From positions 311,880-333,384 of the forward strand of contig NW_014577128.1 of NCBI RefSeq assembly GCF_000485595.1: a stretch of DNA of 21,505 nt. Reading direction: 5' to 3'. Below are positions 1 to 8,179 of the stretch, in pieces (position 1 is the first letter of the stretch; each line of letters starts with the position of its first letter). The notes below the pieces were generated by a model. That model made no database searches. It was not told the origin of the DNA and worked only from the letters and a program-made list of their open reading frames with translations. A program made the position numbers and the translations under genes. The DNA comes from Priapulus caudatus. Taxonomy: Eukaryota > Priapulida > Priapulimorpha > Priapulimorphida > Priapulidae.

Positions 1-41
1 ATAGATCAATCGCTCGATCGATCGATCGATAGATAGGTAGG

Positions 42-72
<31 letters not shown>

Positions 73-190
73 CTAGATAGATAGATAGATAGCTAGATAG
101 ATAGATAGATAGCTAGATAGCTAGATAGCTAGATAGCTAGATAGATATTTCGATATAGATAGATAGATCGATAAATAGATAGATGCATAG
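1..190. repeat. (GATA)n microsatellite with higher-order GATAGCTA pattern
   Basis: Nearly pure tetranucleotide tract of GATA/ATAG units, cut by the left window edge. It is not a simple run. Around positions 55-115 a 20-bp block of four GATA units plus one GCTA unit recurs about three times, then from about 110 to 145 the 8-bp unit ATAGCTAG is repeated several times. This suggests at least two rounds of expansion with different unit lengths. Beyond 145 it degenerates into ATAGATCG variants. No gene is implied. Confidence 0.95.
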
Positions 191-292
191 TAGATATAGA
201 GAGGGGGAGAGGGGGTGAGAGAGAGGGAGATAGAGAGGGAGGGAGACAGAGAGAGAGGGGGAAGGAGAGAGAGCGGGAGAGATAGAGCGGAA
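191..292. repeat. GA-rich polypurine tract
   Basis: About 100 bp of GAGAGG/GGGAGA purine sequence on the plus strand directly following the GATA tract. The open frames on the opposite strand are Ser/Leu/Pro low-complexity translations and are not genes. Confidence 0.9.
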
Positions 293-480
293 GCACCGCA
301 CTTTCGCAGTCAAACACAGCGCGGCTGGTTGCTTTCCGATCGCGGCTGAGCGGCGCACTTAACGTCGCTTCCTACATGCGCAGGTGGCCGACAGGTATAT
401 GTATATAATATATAAGCTCTAGCCTGGAGGCTGCGTGTGACACATACTGTAATAGTATGCCCTCTCATAGTAGGGATAAG

Positions 481-880
481 CGAGAAATGGTGGATATCAG
501 AGAGAGAGTGAGCGAGAGAGTGAGAGAGAAGGATAGGGAGAGCGAGAGAAAGATAAGAGGGATATGATAGGGATAAGAGGAAATAAATGTGGGAGGGGCC
601 AGAGAAAGAGAAAGAGAACGAAAAATTCCGAGAGAAGAGACAAGTAAGATAAAGGCGGAGAAATATTGGCGAATAGAGTGAGATAGACAGCCTGTGCAAG
701 AGAAGGTGGACACAAAAGAAAGAGAAGTGGAAGAGAAGTGAGGACAAACGGATCTTGAAAAAAAAGACACACACAGAAGGGGGTGAGAAAGAAAGAGAGA
801 GATAGAGACAGATAGAGTAAGAGATAGGGAGAGAGAGAGAGAGATAGAGCGACTAAGAGAGATAGCAGCGAAAGAGCACT
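481..880. repeat. Interrupted GA-rich polypurine region
   Basis: Long stretch dominated by GAGA, AAAGAGA and GATAGAGA with scattered T and C interruptions. It appears to be an old, mutated GA microsatellite continuing the same strand polarity as 191-292. The minus-strand open frames here (up to 154 codons) are Ser/Leu/Phe-rich and explained by composition. Confidence 0.85.
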
Positions 881-1640
881 ACATCATGCAACATTCTCCT
901 AAACGCGACGCGCTGCTGCCGACATCCAGGCGATGAGTTCATCAGATGATAAATCTTTCACGTCACCATAGTGCGAGTAGACATTTTCCTCGCATCAACG
1001 CCCAAACCGGTTATCCCGGCTTCGCTTGCGATTTCGTCTCTCTACCTAAATTAGTTATTCGAACGAGAGAGATCGCGCGTACATTCGCGTGATAATCCGA
1101 CGCGTCATCGTGCAGGTTTAATCTCGCTCCCAAGTTGTCGACGAAGCAGAAAAAAAGACATTCGTGCGCGCTCCTGTCTGTCGTAATTGGCAAAAACAGC
1201 TTAAGCGCGTCTTATGCTAAATGGCTCATTTTGCCGGCGAAGATCTTGCAGCTGATTTCTGCCCGCGGTCGTTCGCGTCGCTGCACTAAAACTTGTTTTG
1301 ATTCAGCGACGAGCGTGTTATAGGGAAATTTGATGTAAACTGGAGCATTTAGCGAGAATTTGCCTTCAGCCTATTATCTCTCGCGGGCGGCTTACGATCG
1401 CATCGCGCTCGCGTCATTAGAGAACGATATCAGTACCTGAACGAAGATGGCGGCACGCGACTCAAGCGGGTAATTGTTGAAACTATAAAAATGTCTGATC
1501 TCGTCAAAATGCTAAATTGTTAGGCATTTATCGTGCCACCTGCAAGGCTGCGCGCTAAAGTGTTCGTTGAAAAATTAGGTTAGCCAAAAACGAGCACGCG
1601 ATAATTTCTGACGATGAACGCTCGTCGCGGTCGGGAAATC
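881..1640. other. Non-repetitive spacer, no gene seen
   Basis: Mixed-composition, CpG-rich sequence without a supportable open frame; the longest frames are about 60 codons and unrecognisable. The only small motif noted is AAGATGGCGGC at 1444-1454, which resembles a YY1/Pho-type site. No splice-bounded exon or RNA gene could be recognised by eye. Confidence 0.6.
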
Positions 1641-1645
1641 AATGC

Positions 1646-1651
1646 GTTGTG

Positions 1652-1683
<32 letters not shown>

Positions 1684-1698
1684 TGTGTGCGTGTGTGG
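1646..1698. repeat. (TGCG)n microsatellite
   Basis: A run of GTGC/GTGCG units ending in GTGTG, about 50 bp. An open frame through it reads as alternating Cys, Val, Arg and Ala, which is a repeat artefact. Confidence 0.92.
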
Positions 1699-1785
1699 GA
1701 ATATTGCAGGTATATAAGGAAGGTGAAACATCGCATGCTCATTACATGCTTTCCTTTCCCGTGATCAAATTTATGCTCTTTCCTT

Positions 1786-1990
1786 CTGTCTCTCTCTCTC
1801 TCTTTCTCTCTTTCTTCTCAATCTCTCTTTCTTTCTCTCGCTCTCTCTCTCTTTCTTCTCAATCTCTCTTTCTTTCTATCTCTCTCTCTCTTTCTACCTC
1901 TTTTTTTCTTGCTCTTTCTCTCCTTCCTCTCTCTGTCTCTCCCTTTCTCTCTTTCCCTCTCTCTGTCTCGCCCTCTATCTTTCTCTCTCA
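1786..1990. repeat. CT-rich polypyrimidine tract with internal duplications
   Basis: About 200 bp of CT/CTTT sequence. A non-simple segment containing TTCTTCTCAATCTC occurs twice about 41 bp apart (near 1812 and 1853), and a CCCTCTCTCTGTCTC-like segment recurs near 1925-1970. Larger blocks have therefore duplicated inside the tract besides dinucleotide slippage. The 191-codon open frame over it (1614-2189) is Ser/Leu repeat translation in its centre and is not accepted as a gene. Confidence 0.9.
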
Positions 1991-3331
1991 CATCAGCTAC
2001 TACACATTACGAAGACAACATCATCATCACTGTAACCATCGTCGCGACCACGTTGCGGTCAACAACGTAACTATAAGTCGCCGGTACGTGGCGCCACGGT
2101 CGCCGATCGGCCTAGATTGTAGATGTTTGACTGTTTCTGCACGTCGTAATCAACAGCGCGCGACAAACGGACGAAGCGTGTACATATAGACTTCTGCCAC
2201 GAGCGAGAACAGCGTATTTCCGGGTTGCAGTCTCTCGTATCGTCTTTGTTTGCGTTGATACTGGTTAGCGAAACGAGACGCCCTGCAAAGACGTCGCGCC
2301 GGGCGACGCGCGGGGAATATTTACCACGGACGTCAGCGTGTCGGCTGACGAGCGAGGAGACCCACGATAGATCGCGCTGCCAGCAGCAAACCTATCCGGT
2401 TAACTACTCTATCAGCGCTCTGGGTGTTTACCCGGTGAGCTAATAACGAGTCGAATGGGGGGGGGGAAGACACAAACCGCAGGCGTAGTTGCGCTCTCTG
2501 TGCTGAGACGTCGGCGGGATTTCGTGCCGACAAACCGTCGCGAGTGTTAGACCTGGGGTCGCAGTGATCGGGTGAAGGGGGCGAGGAAGGGGGTCAGAGC
2601 GCGATTATATGTAACAAAACTAGCGTCAAAATATTTGTTGTCAGAGATTCAAGGCTATCACGAATCTTATAGACTCTCGTAACTATACGAAGAGGGCATG
2701 CGCACAGTAAATTTTGTACAGTTTCTTATAAACACGTGTATTCCTCGTGAACAATCTCGTCGTAACGGCCGTTCTGACAAAACGAGCCTCGTAGGGCCAT
2801 AAGAACACAATCGTCTCTGAACCAATCCGCAACCACCTGACAACAATTACTAACTTCCGTGTTCGTCACACCTTGGCTCCCTACGTTAGAATACGCGTCT
2901 GACAGCAGCGGCACTCTCCTGTCGTAAGGCTAATCGTTGCAGCACATCACACTTTACGATGTACATCTTCTATTCTAACGTCTGACAACAGCCCACGGCC
3001 GGTGGCTTCACCAGCGACGGGCATGTGTCACATGGCACGTAGATCGGGTTAATGGAGGTCGATCGCAGAGGCGATTGTATCGTGTCTACAGGGTTACGGC
3101 GCGTTAGCTCTGACGAGAGATGTATCGACGCTTCACATGGCCGTAAGACAAACAGCAAAGTTTATAAACTAACGCGAGTTTTCGCGGCATCGGTTAGCTG
3201 CGCCCGGACTGAAAGACTTCTGCACGCAGTAGAACTAATTGTAGCCGCTCAGGAGAGACTAGAGAATAAAACGTGTGAAGAATGAAATGGTGGGAATTTA
3301 ACCGTCAAACGACGTTAGATAGTCACGACGG

Positions 3332-3380
3332 ATCAAAGATGGAGCGACGTCGGCGCGGACAGTGTCGCAATCAAAGATGG
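3332..3380 (+). promoter_or_regulatory. Paired ATCAAAGATGG motif
   Basis: The 11-mer ATCAAAGATGG occurs at 3332-3342 and again at 3370-3380, 38 bp apart. It combines a TCF/LEF-like ATCAAAG core with an AGATGG half that overlaps YY1/Pho-type sites (the second copy continues into CGC). The duplication is directly visible; a regulatory role is only inferred from motif resemblance and no adjacent gene is known. Confidence 0.2.
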
Positions 3381-3550
3381 CGCTGCGAAAATAATTTCTT
3401 GATGTGTCGTTGATTCGTCCCGTTACCGCCGTAATGCACAATAGCTCCTCGGCATTTCTCAATCGCGCTCAACTCCGTTTATGGGCTCTAATTTTCAATC
3501 GTGCCTAATTTGTCTTTCATCTAGCTCGTATCGGTGATTAGGGCCTACGT

Positions 3551-3570
3551 GGCGGCCGCAGGGGGCGCCT
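3551..3570 (+). promoter_or_regulatory. CTCF-like core motif
   Basis: The sequence GGCCGCAGGGGGCGCC contains AGGGGGCGC at 3560-3568, which fits the AGRKGGCRS core of the animal CTCF consensus; the five bases before it fit only partly. CTCF is present in insects. One motif match by eye is weak evidence, and the GC-rich context (it overlaps GCGGCCGC) raises the chance of coincidence. Confidence 0.2.
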
Positions 3571-3826
3571 TTGTGACGTAATCCTATTTCGGCGCGTCTA
3601 ACTTTGTGTACACACGCGCAAGCGCATGCCAGCGCCGACAACGCCTCTTCCCTATGACAGCGCGTCTGCTAAGCAGTTGATGGAAATGTCTTGTAGATTT
3701 AGAGTTAGCCGTGGATCAATTAGCGAGCAAGATCCATACCCCACGCGCGGCTTAGCCCGCCTGCGAGCAGTGTGCGATGGATCATGGCATGAGGGGCGAG
3801 GCAGGAAGCCACTGTCTCTATCTTCC

Positions 3827-3838
3827 GCTCTCCCGCTC

Positions 3839-3887
<49 letters not shown>

Positions 3888-3976
3888 CGCCTTGTCTCTC
3901 GCTCCCTCACTCTCTGACGAGTTCTCCCCTAACTTTCTCTTTCTCTCCCCCCTCTCTCTCTCTGTCTGTCTCTTTC
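3827..3976. repeat. (CT)n microsatellite and flanking CT-rich tract
   Basis: A pure CT run of about 45 bp (roughly 3840-3885) is followed by interrupted CTCT/CCCTC sequence. Open frames over it on both strands are repeat translations. Confidence 0.93.
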
Positions 3977-4080
3977 TACAACAGTACACGCGGCCAAATA
4001 GTCTAAACCAAAATTAAAAAATAGATCATTTTGAAAATTAGTGTAAACGATAAAAGTAAGTTGAATGTAAAACAAAAATA

Positions 4081-4224
4081 AGGAGGAGGAGAAGAAGAAG
4101 AAGAAGAAGAAGAAGAAGACGACGACGAAGAAGATGAAGAAGAAGACCATGATGATCGTGGTTATGGTAGTGAAGGATAATAATAATAATGATGATAATA
4201 ATAATAATAATAATAATAATTATA

Positions 4225-4285
<61 letters not shown>
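4081..4285. repeat. Compound trinucleotide array (AAG)n-(AAT)n-(ATG)n
   Basis: Three adjacent triplet expansions on the plus strand: GAG/GAA/GAC units at about 4081-4147, AAT units at about 4176-4223, and a nearly pure ATG/GAT run of about 20 units at 4225-4285. Because every block has a 3-bp period, frames stay open and translate into Lys, Asn and Asp runs on plus or Ile runs on minus. These are not proteins. Confidence 0.95.
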
Positions 4286-4286
<1 letters not shown>

Positions 4287-4790
4287 TCCGTCAACGCAGT
4301 GAAACTTCGTGGTGCATATTGGAATAGGCGTCAGATAATCCTGGTCGTATGGTATTACATCATACCCCATGTATGCATCCATCATCTGGTTTATACGATA
4401 TTACGTCTATCTTGTACATGCGTCTGTACGTTGTCTTCGTGCGTACATTCTCTGCGTATCAAGCATATATGCGTTGAACAGTCTCCAGGCACATGAGTAG
4501 ATTTAACACGCCGTGCAAATGGCTCGCTGTCTCTGTCTCCCAGAAGCATGACGGCGCGCGTGTGATTGCATTAACTAATTTCTTAAATTTTCGAGAACGA
4601 CAACGTGCCGTGCATTGTGGCTGCTCAGGCGCAAGTTCGACTGCTGCTGATTAATAACGTAAGTAGTGCGTGGGCATAGGTGAGCCAGGGCTTTTCAAAA
4701 TCTTTCCGTGAAAGGGTGCGTTCTAGACGACTGATTAAGCGACTGCGTTACTCATGCGTGATTAAGCAGCGTAAGTAAATAGGGGAGTAG
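4286..4790. other. Non-repetitive spacer, nothing identified
   Basis: About 500 bp of mixed sequence between the triplet array and the TGCG tract, with no supportable coding frame, RNA gene or repeat. Confidence 0.6.
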
Positions 4791-4791
4791 C

Positions 4792-4992
4792 GTGTGCGTG
4801 TGCGTGCGTGCCGTGCGTGCCGTGCGTGCGTGCGTGCTGGTCGTCGTTGCGTGCGTGCGTGCGTGTACGTACTTGTATGCGCTCGTGTATTTGCACGCAT
4901 ATATGCGTGCATTACGCAGACGTTCACGCACACGCCATGCACACATATAATGCACGCGCACACACATGCACACGCAATGACACGCACACATT
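4792..4992. repeat. TGCG tract that inverts to a CACG/CACA tract around a perfect palindrome
   Basis: From 4792 to about 4865 the plus strand is GTGCGTGC-rich, including two GTGCGTGCC interruptions; from about 4925 to 4992 it is CACACGCAC-rich, the complementary composition. At the switch lies a perfect 20-bp palindrome at 4892-4911, TGCACGCATATATGCGTGCA. The halves can in principle pair into a large imperfect hairpin or cruciform. Both-strand open frames here are Cys/Val/Arg or His/Thr repeat translations. Confidence 0.85.
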
Positions 4993-5115
4993 TAATATGA
5001 ATGAGCTCACGAGCGGAGACTCTATAGCAAACATACGACAGGTGAATAGGTGACTTAAACCTTGAGATTTCCTTCGCATCACACTCGCCTCACGAACACG
5101 GGAGCGCGAGTAACA

Positions 5116-5118
<3 letters not shown>

Positions 5119-5156
<38 letters not shown>

Positions 5157-5210
5157 TTCTTCTTCTTCTCTCTCTCTCTCTCTTCTCTCTCTCTCCCTGT
5201 CTACCGATCT

Positions 5211-5276
<66 letters not shown>

Positions 5277-6374
5277 ATCTATCTCTTCCCTTTTCTCTCT
5301 TTTTCTCTTCTTTCTTTCTCGTCTCTCCCCATCTCACCTGCTCTCTCCCCTTTTCTTCTCTCTCTCTCTCTTTCTCTTTTTTTTGTCTATCTCTCTTTTT
5401 CTGTCTCTCTCTTCCATGTCGCTCGCCTCTCTCCTCTTTCTCATTCTTTCTCTTTTATCTTTTTCTCATCTCCATCTCTCATCACCTCTCGCTCTTGCCT
5501 CTTCTTCTCTCTCTCTCTCTCTCTCACTTTCTCTCGCTACCTTCTCTCCCTCGCTCTCTTTCTCTCTTCATTCCGCTCTCTCTCGCCTCTCATCTCTCCC
5601 GCGCTCTCTGTCGCTCTCTCCCGCGCGCGCTTACTCTCTCATCTCACTCACCCTTCTCTCTCCGTATCTCCTTCCAACCTGCACTCTCACCTATTTCTCG
5701 TGTTCTCTGTCGCTTTACTCTCCGCCGCACTCTCTCTCGCTCTCTTTCTTCTCGCCTCTCTCTTCTTTCTCATCGTTCACTCTCTCCCCTCTTTTTCTCC
5801 AAGTCTCTCTCTTTTTGGATCTCTCGCGGCCCTATATGTCTCTCCTATCTCACTTTTTTTCATTCTCCCTCTCCCCTCGTCCTTTCTCTGCATTCCTTTT
5901 CTCTCTGTCCTCTCTTTCTCTCTATCTCTCTCGGCGCGCTCTTTCTCCTCTCTGTTGTCCTCTCTCTACCTGAGCTGCCTCTCGCTTCTTGCCGTCACTC
6001 TCCTCTCCTCTCTCCAGCTTTTTTAAGGTCTTCTCTGCCCCCAATGTACTCTTTTCATCTCTCTCTTCTCTCTCTCTCTGCTCTCTCTTCTTTGCTCTCT
6101 CTCTTTCTCATCTCTTCTCTCTGCGCTCTCTCTTTTCCTTTCTCGCTCTCTCTCTCTCGCTCTCCTCTCTCTCTCGCTCTCTCTTTTCCCCTGACTCTCT
6201 ATTTACTGCGCTCGCTCTCCTCTCTTTTCTTCATTTTCTCCTCCTCTCCTCCCCTTTAGCTCTCTTTCGCGATCTTTCTCTCTCTCTCTCTCTCCTCTCT
6301 CTCTCACTCGAGCTCGCCATCTTTCTCTCACACACACTCTCTCTCTCTCTCTCTCTTTCCCTCCCTCTCTTCCT
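5119..6374. repeat. 1.25-kb polypyrimidine (CT-rich) tract
   Basis: Almost continuous C/T on the plus strand for about 1,250 bp. It starts as pure CT (5119-5148), contains a TATC block (5202-5285), then continues as irregular CTCTCTTTCTC with few purines, ending just before the CAGCAGATGG sequence at about 6380. Overlapping open frames of up to 303 codons translate as Ser/Leu/Phe/Pro and exist only because CT-rich DNA lacks stop codons. Long polypyrimidine tracts are known in general to favour triplex (H-DNA) structures. Confidence 0.93.
5202..5285. repeat. (TATC)n microsatellite inside the CT tract
   Basis: About 20 TATC/CTAT units with two one-base disruptions (near 5222 and 5276), embedded in the polypyrimidine tract. 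It is the reverse-complement polarity of the GATA tract at 1-190. Confidence 0.96.
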
Positions 6375-6857
6375 CTCTGGCAGCAGATGGAACACGCATG
6401 CATGCATCTCGCTGTTATATCTATAAGACGAGAGCTCGGCAGACGCAGGTGGACGTACGTTGTAAGAGAGCACAACACCCCCGCCCCCCAGCGCGGATCC
6501 CGTCACGGCCGCCCCATAGCTCGCCTGTCGCGTGTCACCTGTCGCATATCGCGTGTCGCGTGTCGCGTGTTGAGTGTCTCCGAAAAAGCGTGACACAGCC
6601 TGAGCGCGATTGATCCGCCGATTCTCGGAAACGACAACAAAAAACGCCCGACACCGAAAGAAAACCACTCGAAAAAACATCGACACGTGACGCTTGGTAA
6701 GAAACGGACACAGAGGGACAGCTATATAATCACATATGTACTAGGCTTACCTTGCGAAGCGCTTATCACAGCGCTGGATAGACCACGCGAGAAGGCAGCA
6801 TTAGCGACTAATGACTGACAGCTCACTGCGAGTAGGTTTCATTAACGGATCCTCACG
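6375..6857. other. Spacer with a short CGCGTGT repeat
   Basis: Mixed sequence between the CT tract and the 27-bp minisatellite. Near 6525-6582 a 7-bp unit CGCGTGT/CGTGTCG recurs about six times with variants (CACCTGT, CGCATAT, TGAGTGT). Two opposing open frames of 68-71 codons cross it but show no recognisable family. A CACGTG box lies at 6684-6689. Confidence 0.6.
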
Positions 6858-7385
6858 TCGCCAGGTAAATCTGTTGTTGGTGCGTCGCCAGGTAAAGCTG
6901 TTGTTGGTGTGTCACCAGGTAAATCTGTTGTTGGTGCGTCACCAGGTAAATCTGTTGTTGGTGCGTCACCAGGTAAATCTACTGTTGATGCGTCACCAGG
7001 TAAATCTGTTGTTGGTGCGTCGCCAGGTAAATCTACTGTTGATGCGTCACCAGGTAAATCTGTTGTTGGTGCGTCACCAGGTAAATCTGCTGTTGGTGCA
7101 TCACCAGGTAAATCTGCTGTTGGTGCGTCACCAGGTAAATCTGTTGTTCGTGCGTCGCCAGGTAAATCTACTGTTGATGCGTCACCAGGTAAATCTGTTG
7201 TTGGTGCGTCACCAGGTAAATCTACTGCTGATACGTCACCAGGTAAATCTACTGTATGTGCGTCACCAGGTAAATCTGTTGTTGGTGCGTCACCAGGTAA
7301 ATCTACTGTTGGTGCGTTACCAGGTAAATCTACTCTCGCCACGTCACTAGGTAAATTCTGTCGCTCTATAACCAGGTAAATCTAA
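6858..7385. repeat. 27-bp minisatellite, about 20 units
   Basis: Tandem array with a 27-bp period. The invariant core is CAGGTAAATCT, followed by a variable middle (GTTGTTGGTG, ACTGTTGATG or GCTGTTGGTG) and ending CGTCACC or CGTCGCC. AGGTAAA can be counted 20 times between 6863 and 7380. The last three units are degenerate, as is the sequence just before the first, as expected at the edges of a satellite. Because 27 is nine codons, two plus frames and at least one minus frame stay open, giving nonapeptide repeats such as SPGKSVVGA or HQVNLLLVR. I see no evidence that any is translated. Confidence 0.96.
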
Positions 7386-7460
7386 TCGATTGAAACTACG
7401 TTGACATTTCGTAGCACAGTTACGACGAACTGTCACAGACAGCGGCAGTTGGTGCCGGAC

Positions 7461-7615
7461 GGGGGGGTTGGGCAGGAAGGGGTTCCGGGCAGGAAAGGGT
7501 ATCGGGCGGGAGAGGATTGCGGGCGGGAGAGGGTTCCGGGAAGGAGAATTTCTAAGTAGGAGAGTGTGGTTAGACGGGGGGAAGGGTCAAGGCAGGAGGG
7601 CGTTGTGAGGTGGGA
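7461..7615 (+). repeat. G-rich degenerate repeat with quadruplex motif
   Basis: Starts with a run of seven G (7461-7467), then G runs of three or four separated by short loops: GGG at 7470, GGGG at 7479, GGG at 7487, 7497, 7504 and 7508, and further GGGCGGG and GGGTTCCGGG through 7540. This meets the standard intramolecular G-quadruplex pattern several times over. A loose unit of about 20 bp (GGGCGGGAGAGG-TTCC/TTGC) recurs, so it is also a degenerate minisatellite, fading out by about 7615. Confidence 0.75.
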
Positions 7616-7783
7616 GAAGAACGATGCGCAGCAGACGGCAGGGATGCCGGCCATCTCCTCCGGAACAATATTCTCTATGTTTGGTCGCTGATTAACTTCC
7701 CGCTTTTTCTGAAGCCGTGGTGCGTGCGAGTAAGAATATTTTAACTCCCGTTGTTGCAATGATTGACTTCGTGCAAGGCGCGC

Positions 7784-7974
7784 GTGACTGACACGTGATC
7801 GATGCGTGATCGATGCGTGATCGATGCGTGATCGATGCGTGATCGATGCGTGATCGATGCGTGATCGATGCGTGATCGATGCGTGATCGATGCGTGATCG
7901 ACGCGTGACTTACATGTACGTGACCGACAAGTGAATGACACGTGACTGACAATTGACTAGCACGTGACTGACAC
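7784..7974. repeat. 11-bp minisatellite with diverged flanking units
   Basis: The central array is GTGATCGATGC repeated nine times without change from 7795, then GTGATCGACGC at 7894-7904. On both sides the 11-bp register continues with diverged units: GTGACTGACAC at 7784-7794 and, after a 4-bp interruption (7916-7919), GTGACCGACAA, GTGAATGACAC, GTGACTGACAA, TTGACTAGCAC and GTGACTGACAC up to 7974. The edges seem to preserve an older unit and the centre a recent homogenised expansion. Open frames across it (Thr-His-Arg-Ser) are repeat translations. Confidence 0.95.
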
Positions 7975-8179
7975 GCAACTGTCTAAAGGCTGTTGCGTGG
8001 GCGCACATATTTTGGCATGCATTTCTGGTTCCCCTATAGTTGGAAAGTGCGACAATTCTTACCCTTAGCTTTCTCTACAATTCACGTGGGAGGGAATCAA
8101 AACAGCAATAGAGAGACCATTTAGTCATCGCGTGAGGGCAGTATGCTAGGACGCGTGTGGACACGTTAGCTATCACGTG
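7792..8179. promoter_or_regulatory. Cluster of CACGTG E-box motifs
   Basis: CACGTG occurs at 7792-7797, 7939-7944, 7961-7966, 8083-8088 and 8174-8179. The first three arise at unit junctions of the 11-bp minisatellite; the last two are in non-repetitive sequence. CACGTG is the palindromic site for bHLH factors such as Myc/Max or CLOCK/CYCLE types. Function is inferred only from motif density; no neighbouring gene is visible. Confidence 0.25.

Larger units (their letters stand above)
1991..3824. other. Non-repetitive region, no gene recognised
   Basis: About 1.8 kb of mixed-composition, CpG-rich DNA, the longest non-repetitive stretch in the left half. Open frames are below about 80 codons on both strands and none resembles a known family. 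Short recurring fragments such as CTGACAACA/CTGACAGCA near 2835, 2895 and 2981 may be chance or an eroded repeat. If a gene extends into this window, this is one of the few places an exon could lie, but I cannot identify one. Confidence 0.5.

Noticed and set aside
1614-2189. 191-codon frame across TGCG and CT tracts
   Set aside because: The Cys/Arg/Ala start and Ser/Leu centre come from microsatellites; the final 50 codons are unrecognised and the frame is not supported by context.
4038-4496. Poly-Ile and poly-Asp/Asn frames
   Set aside because: Direct translation of the compound trinucleotide array with short unrelated flanks.
5062-6426. Open frames of 303, 254 and 145 codons rich in Ser, Leu and Phe
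   Set aside because: They lie entirely on a CT-rich tract that lacks stop codons in any phase; three overlapping frames are equally open, with the same low-complexity composition.
7784-7974. Possible CRISPR-like array
   Set aside because: Units of 11 bp are directly adjacent with no spacers; it is a minisatellite, and the DNA is eukaryotic in character.
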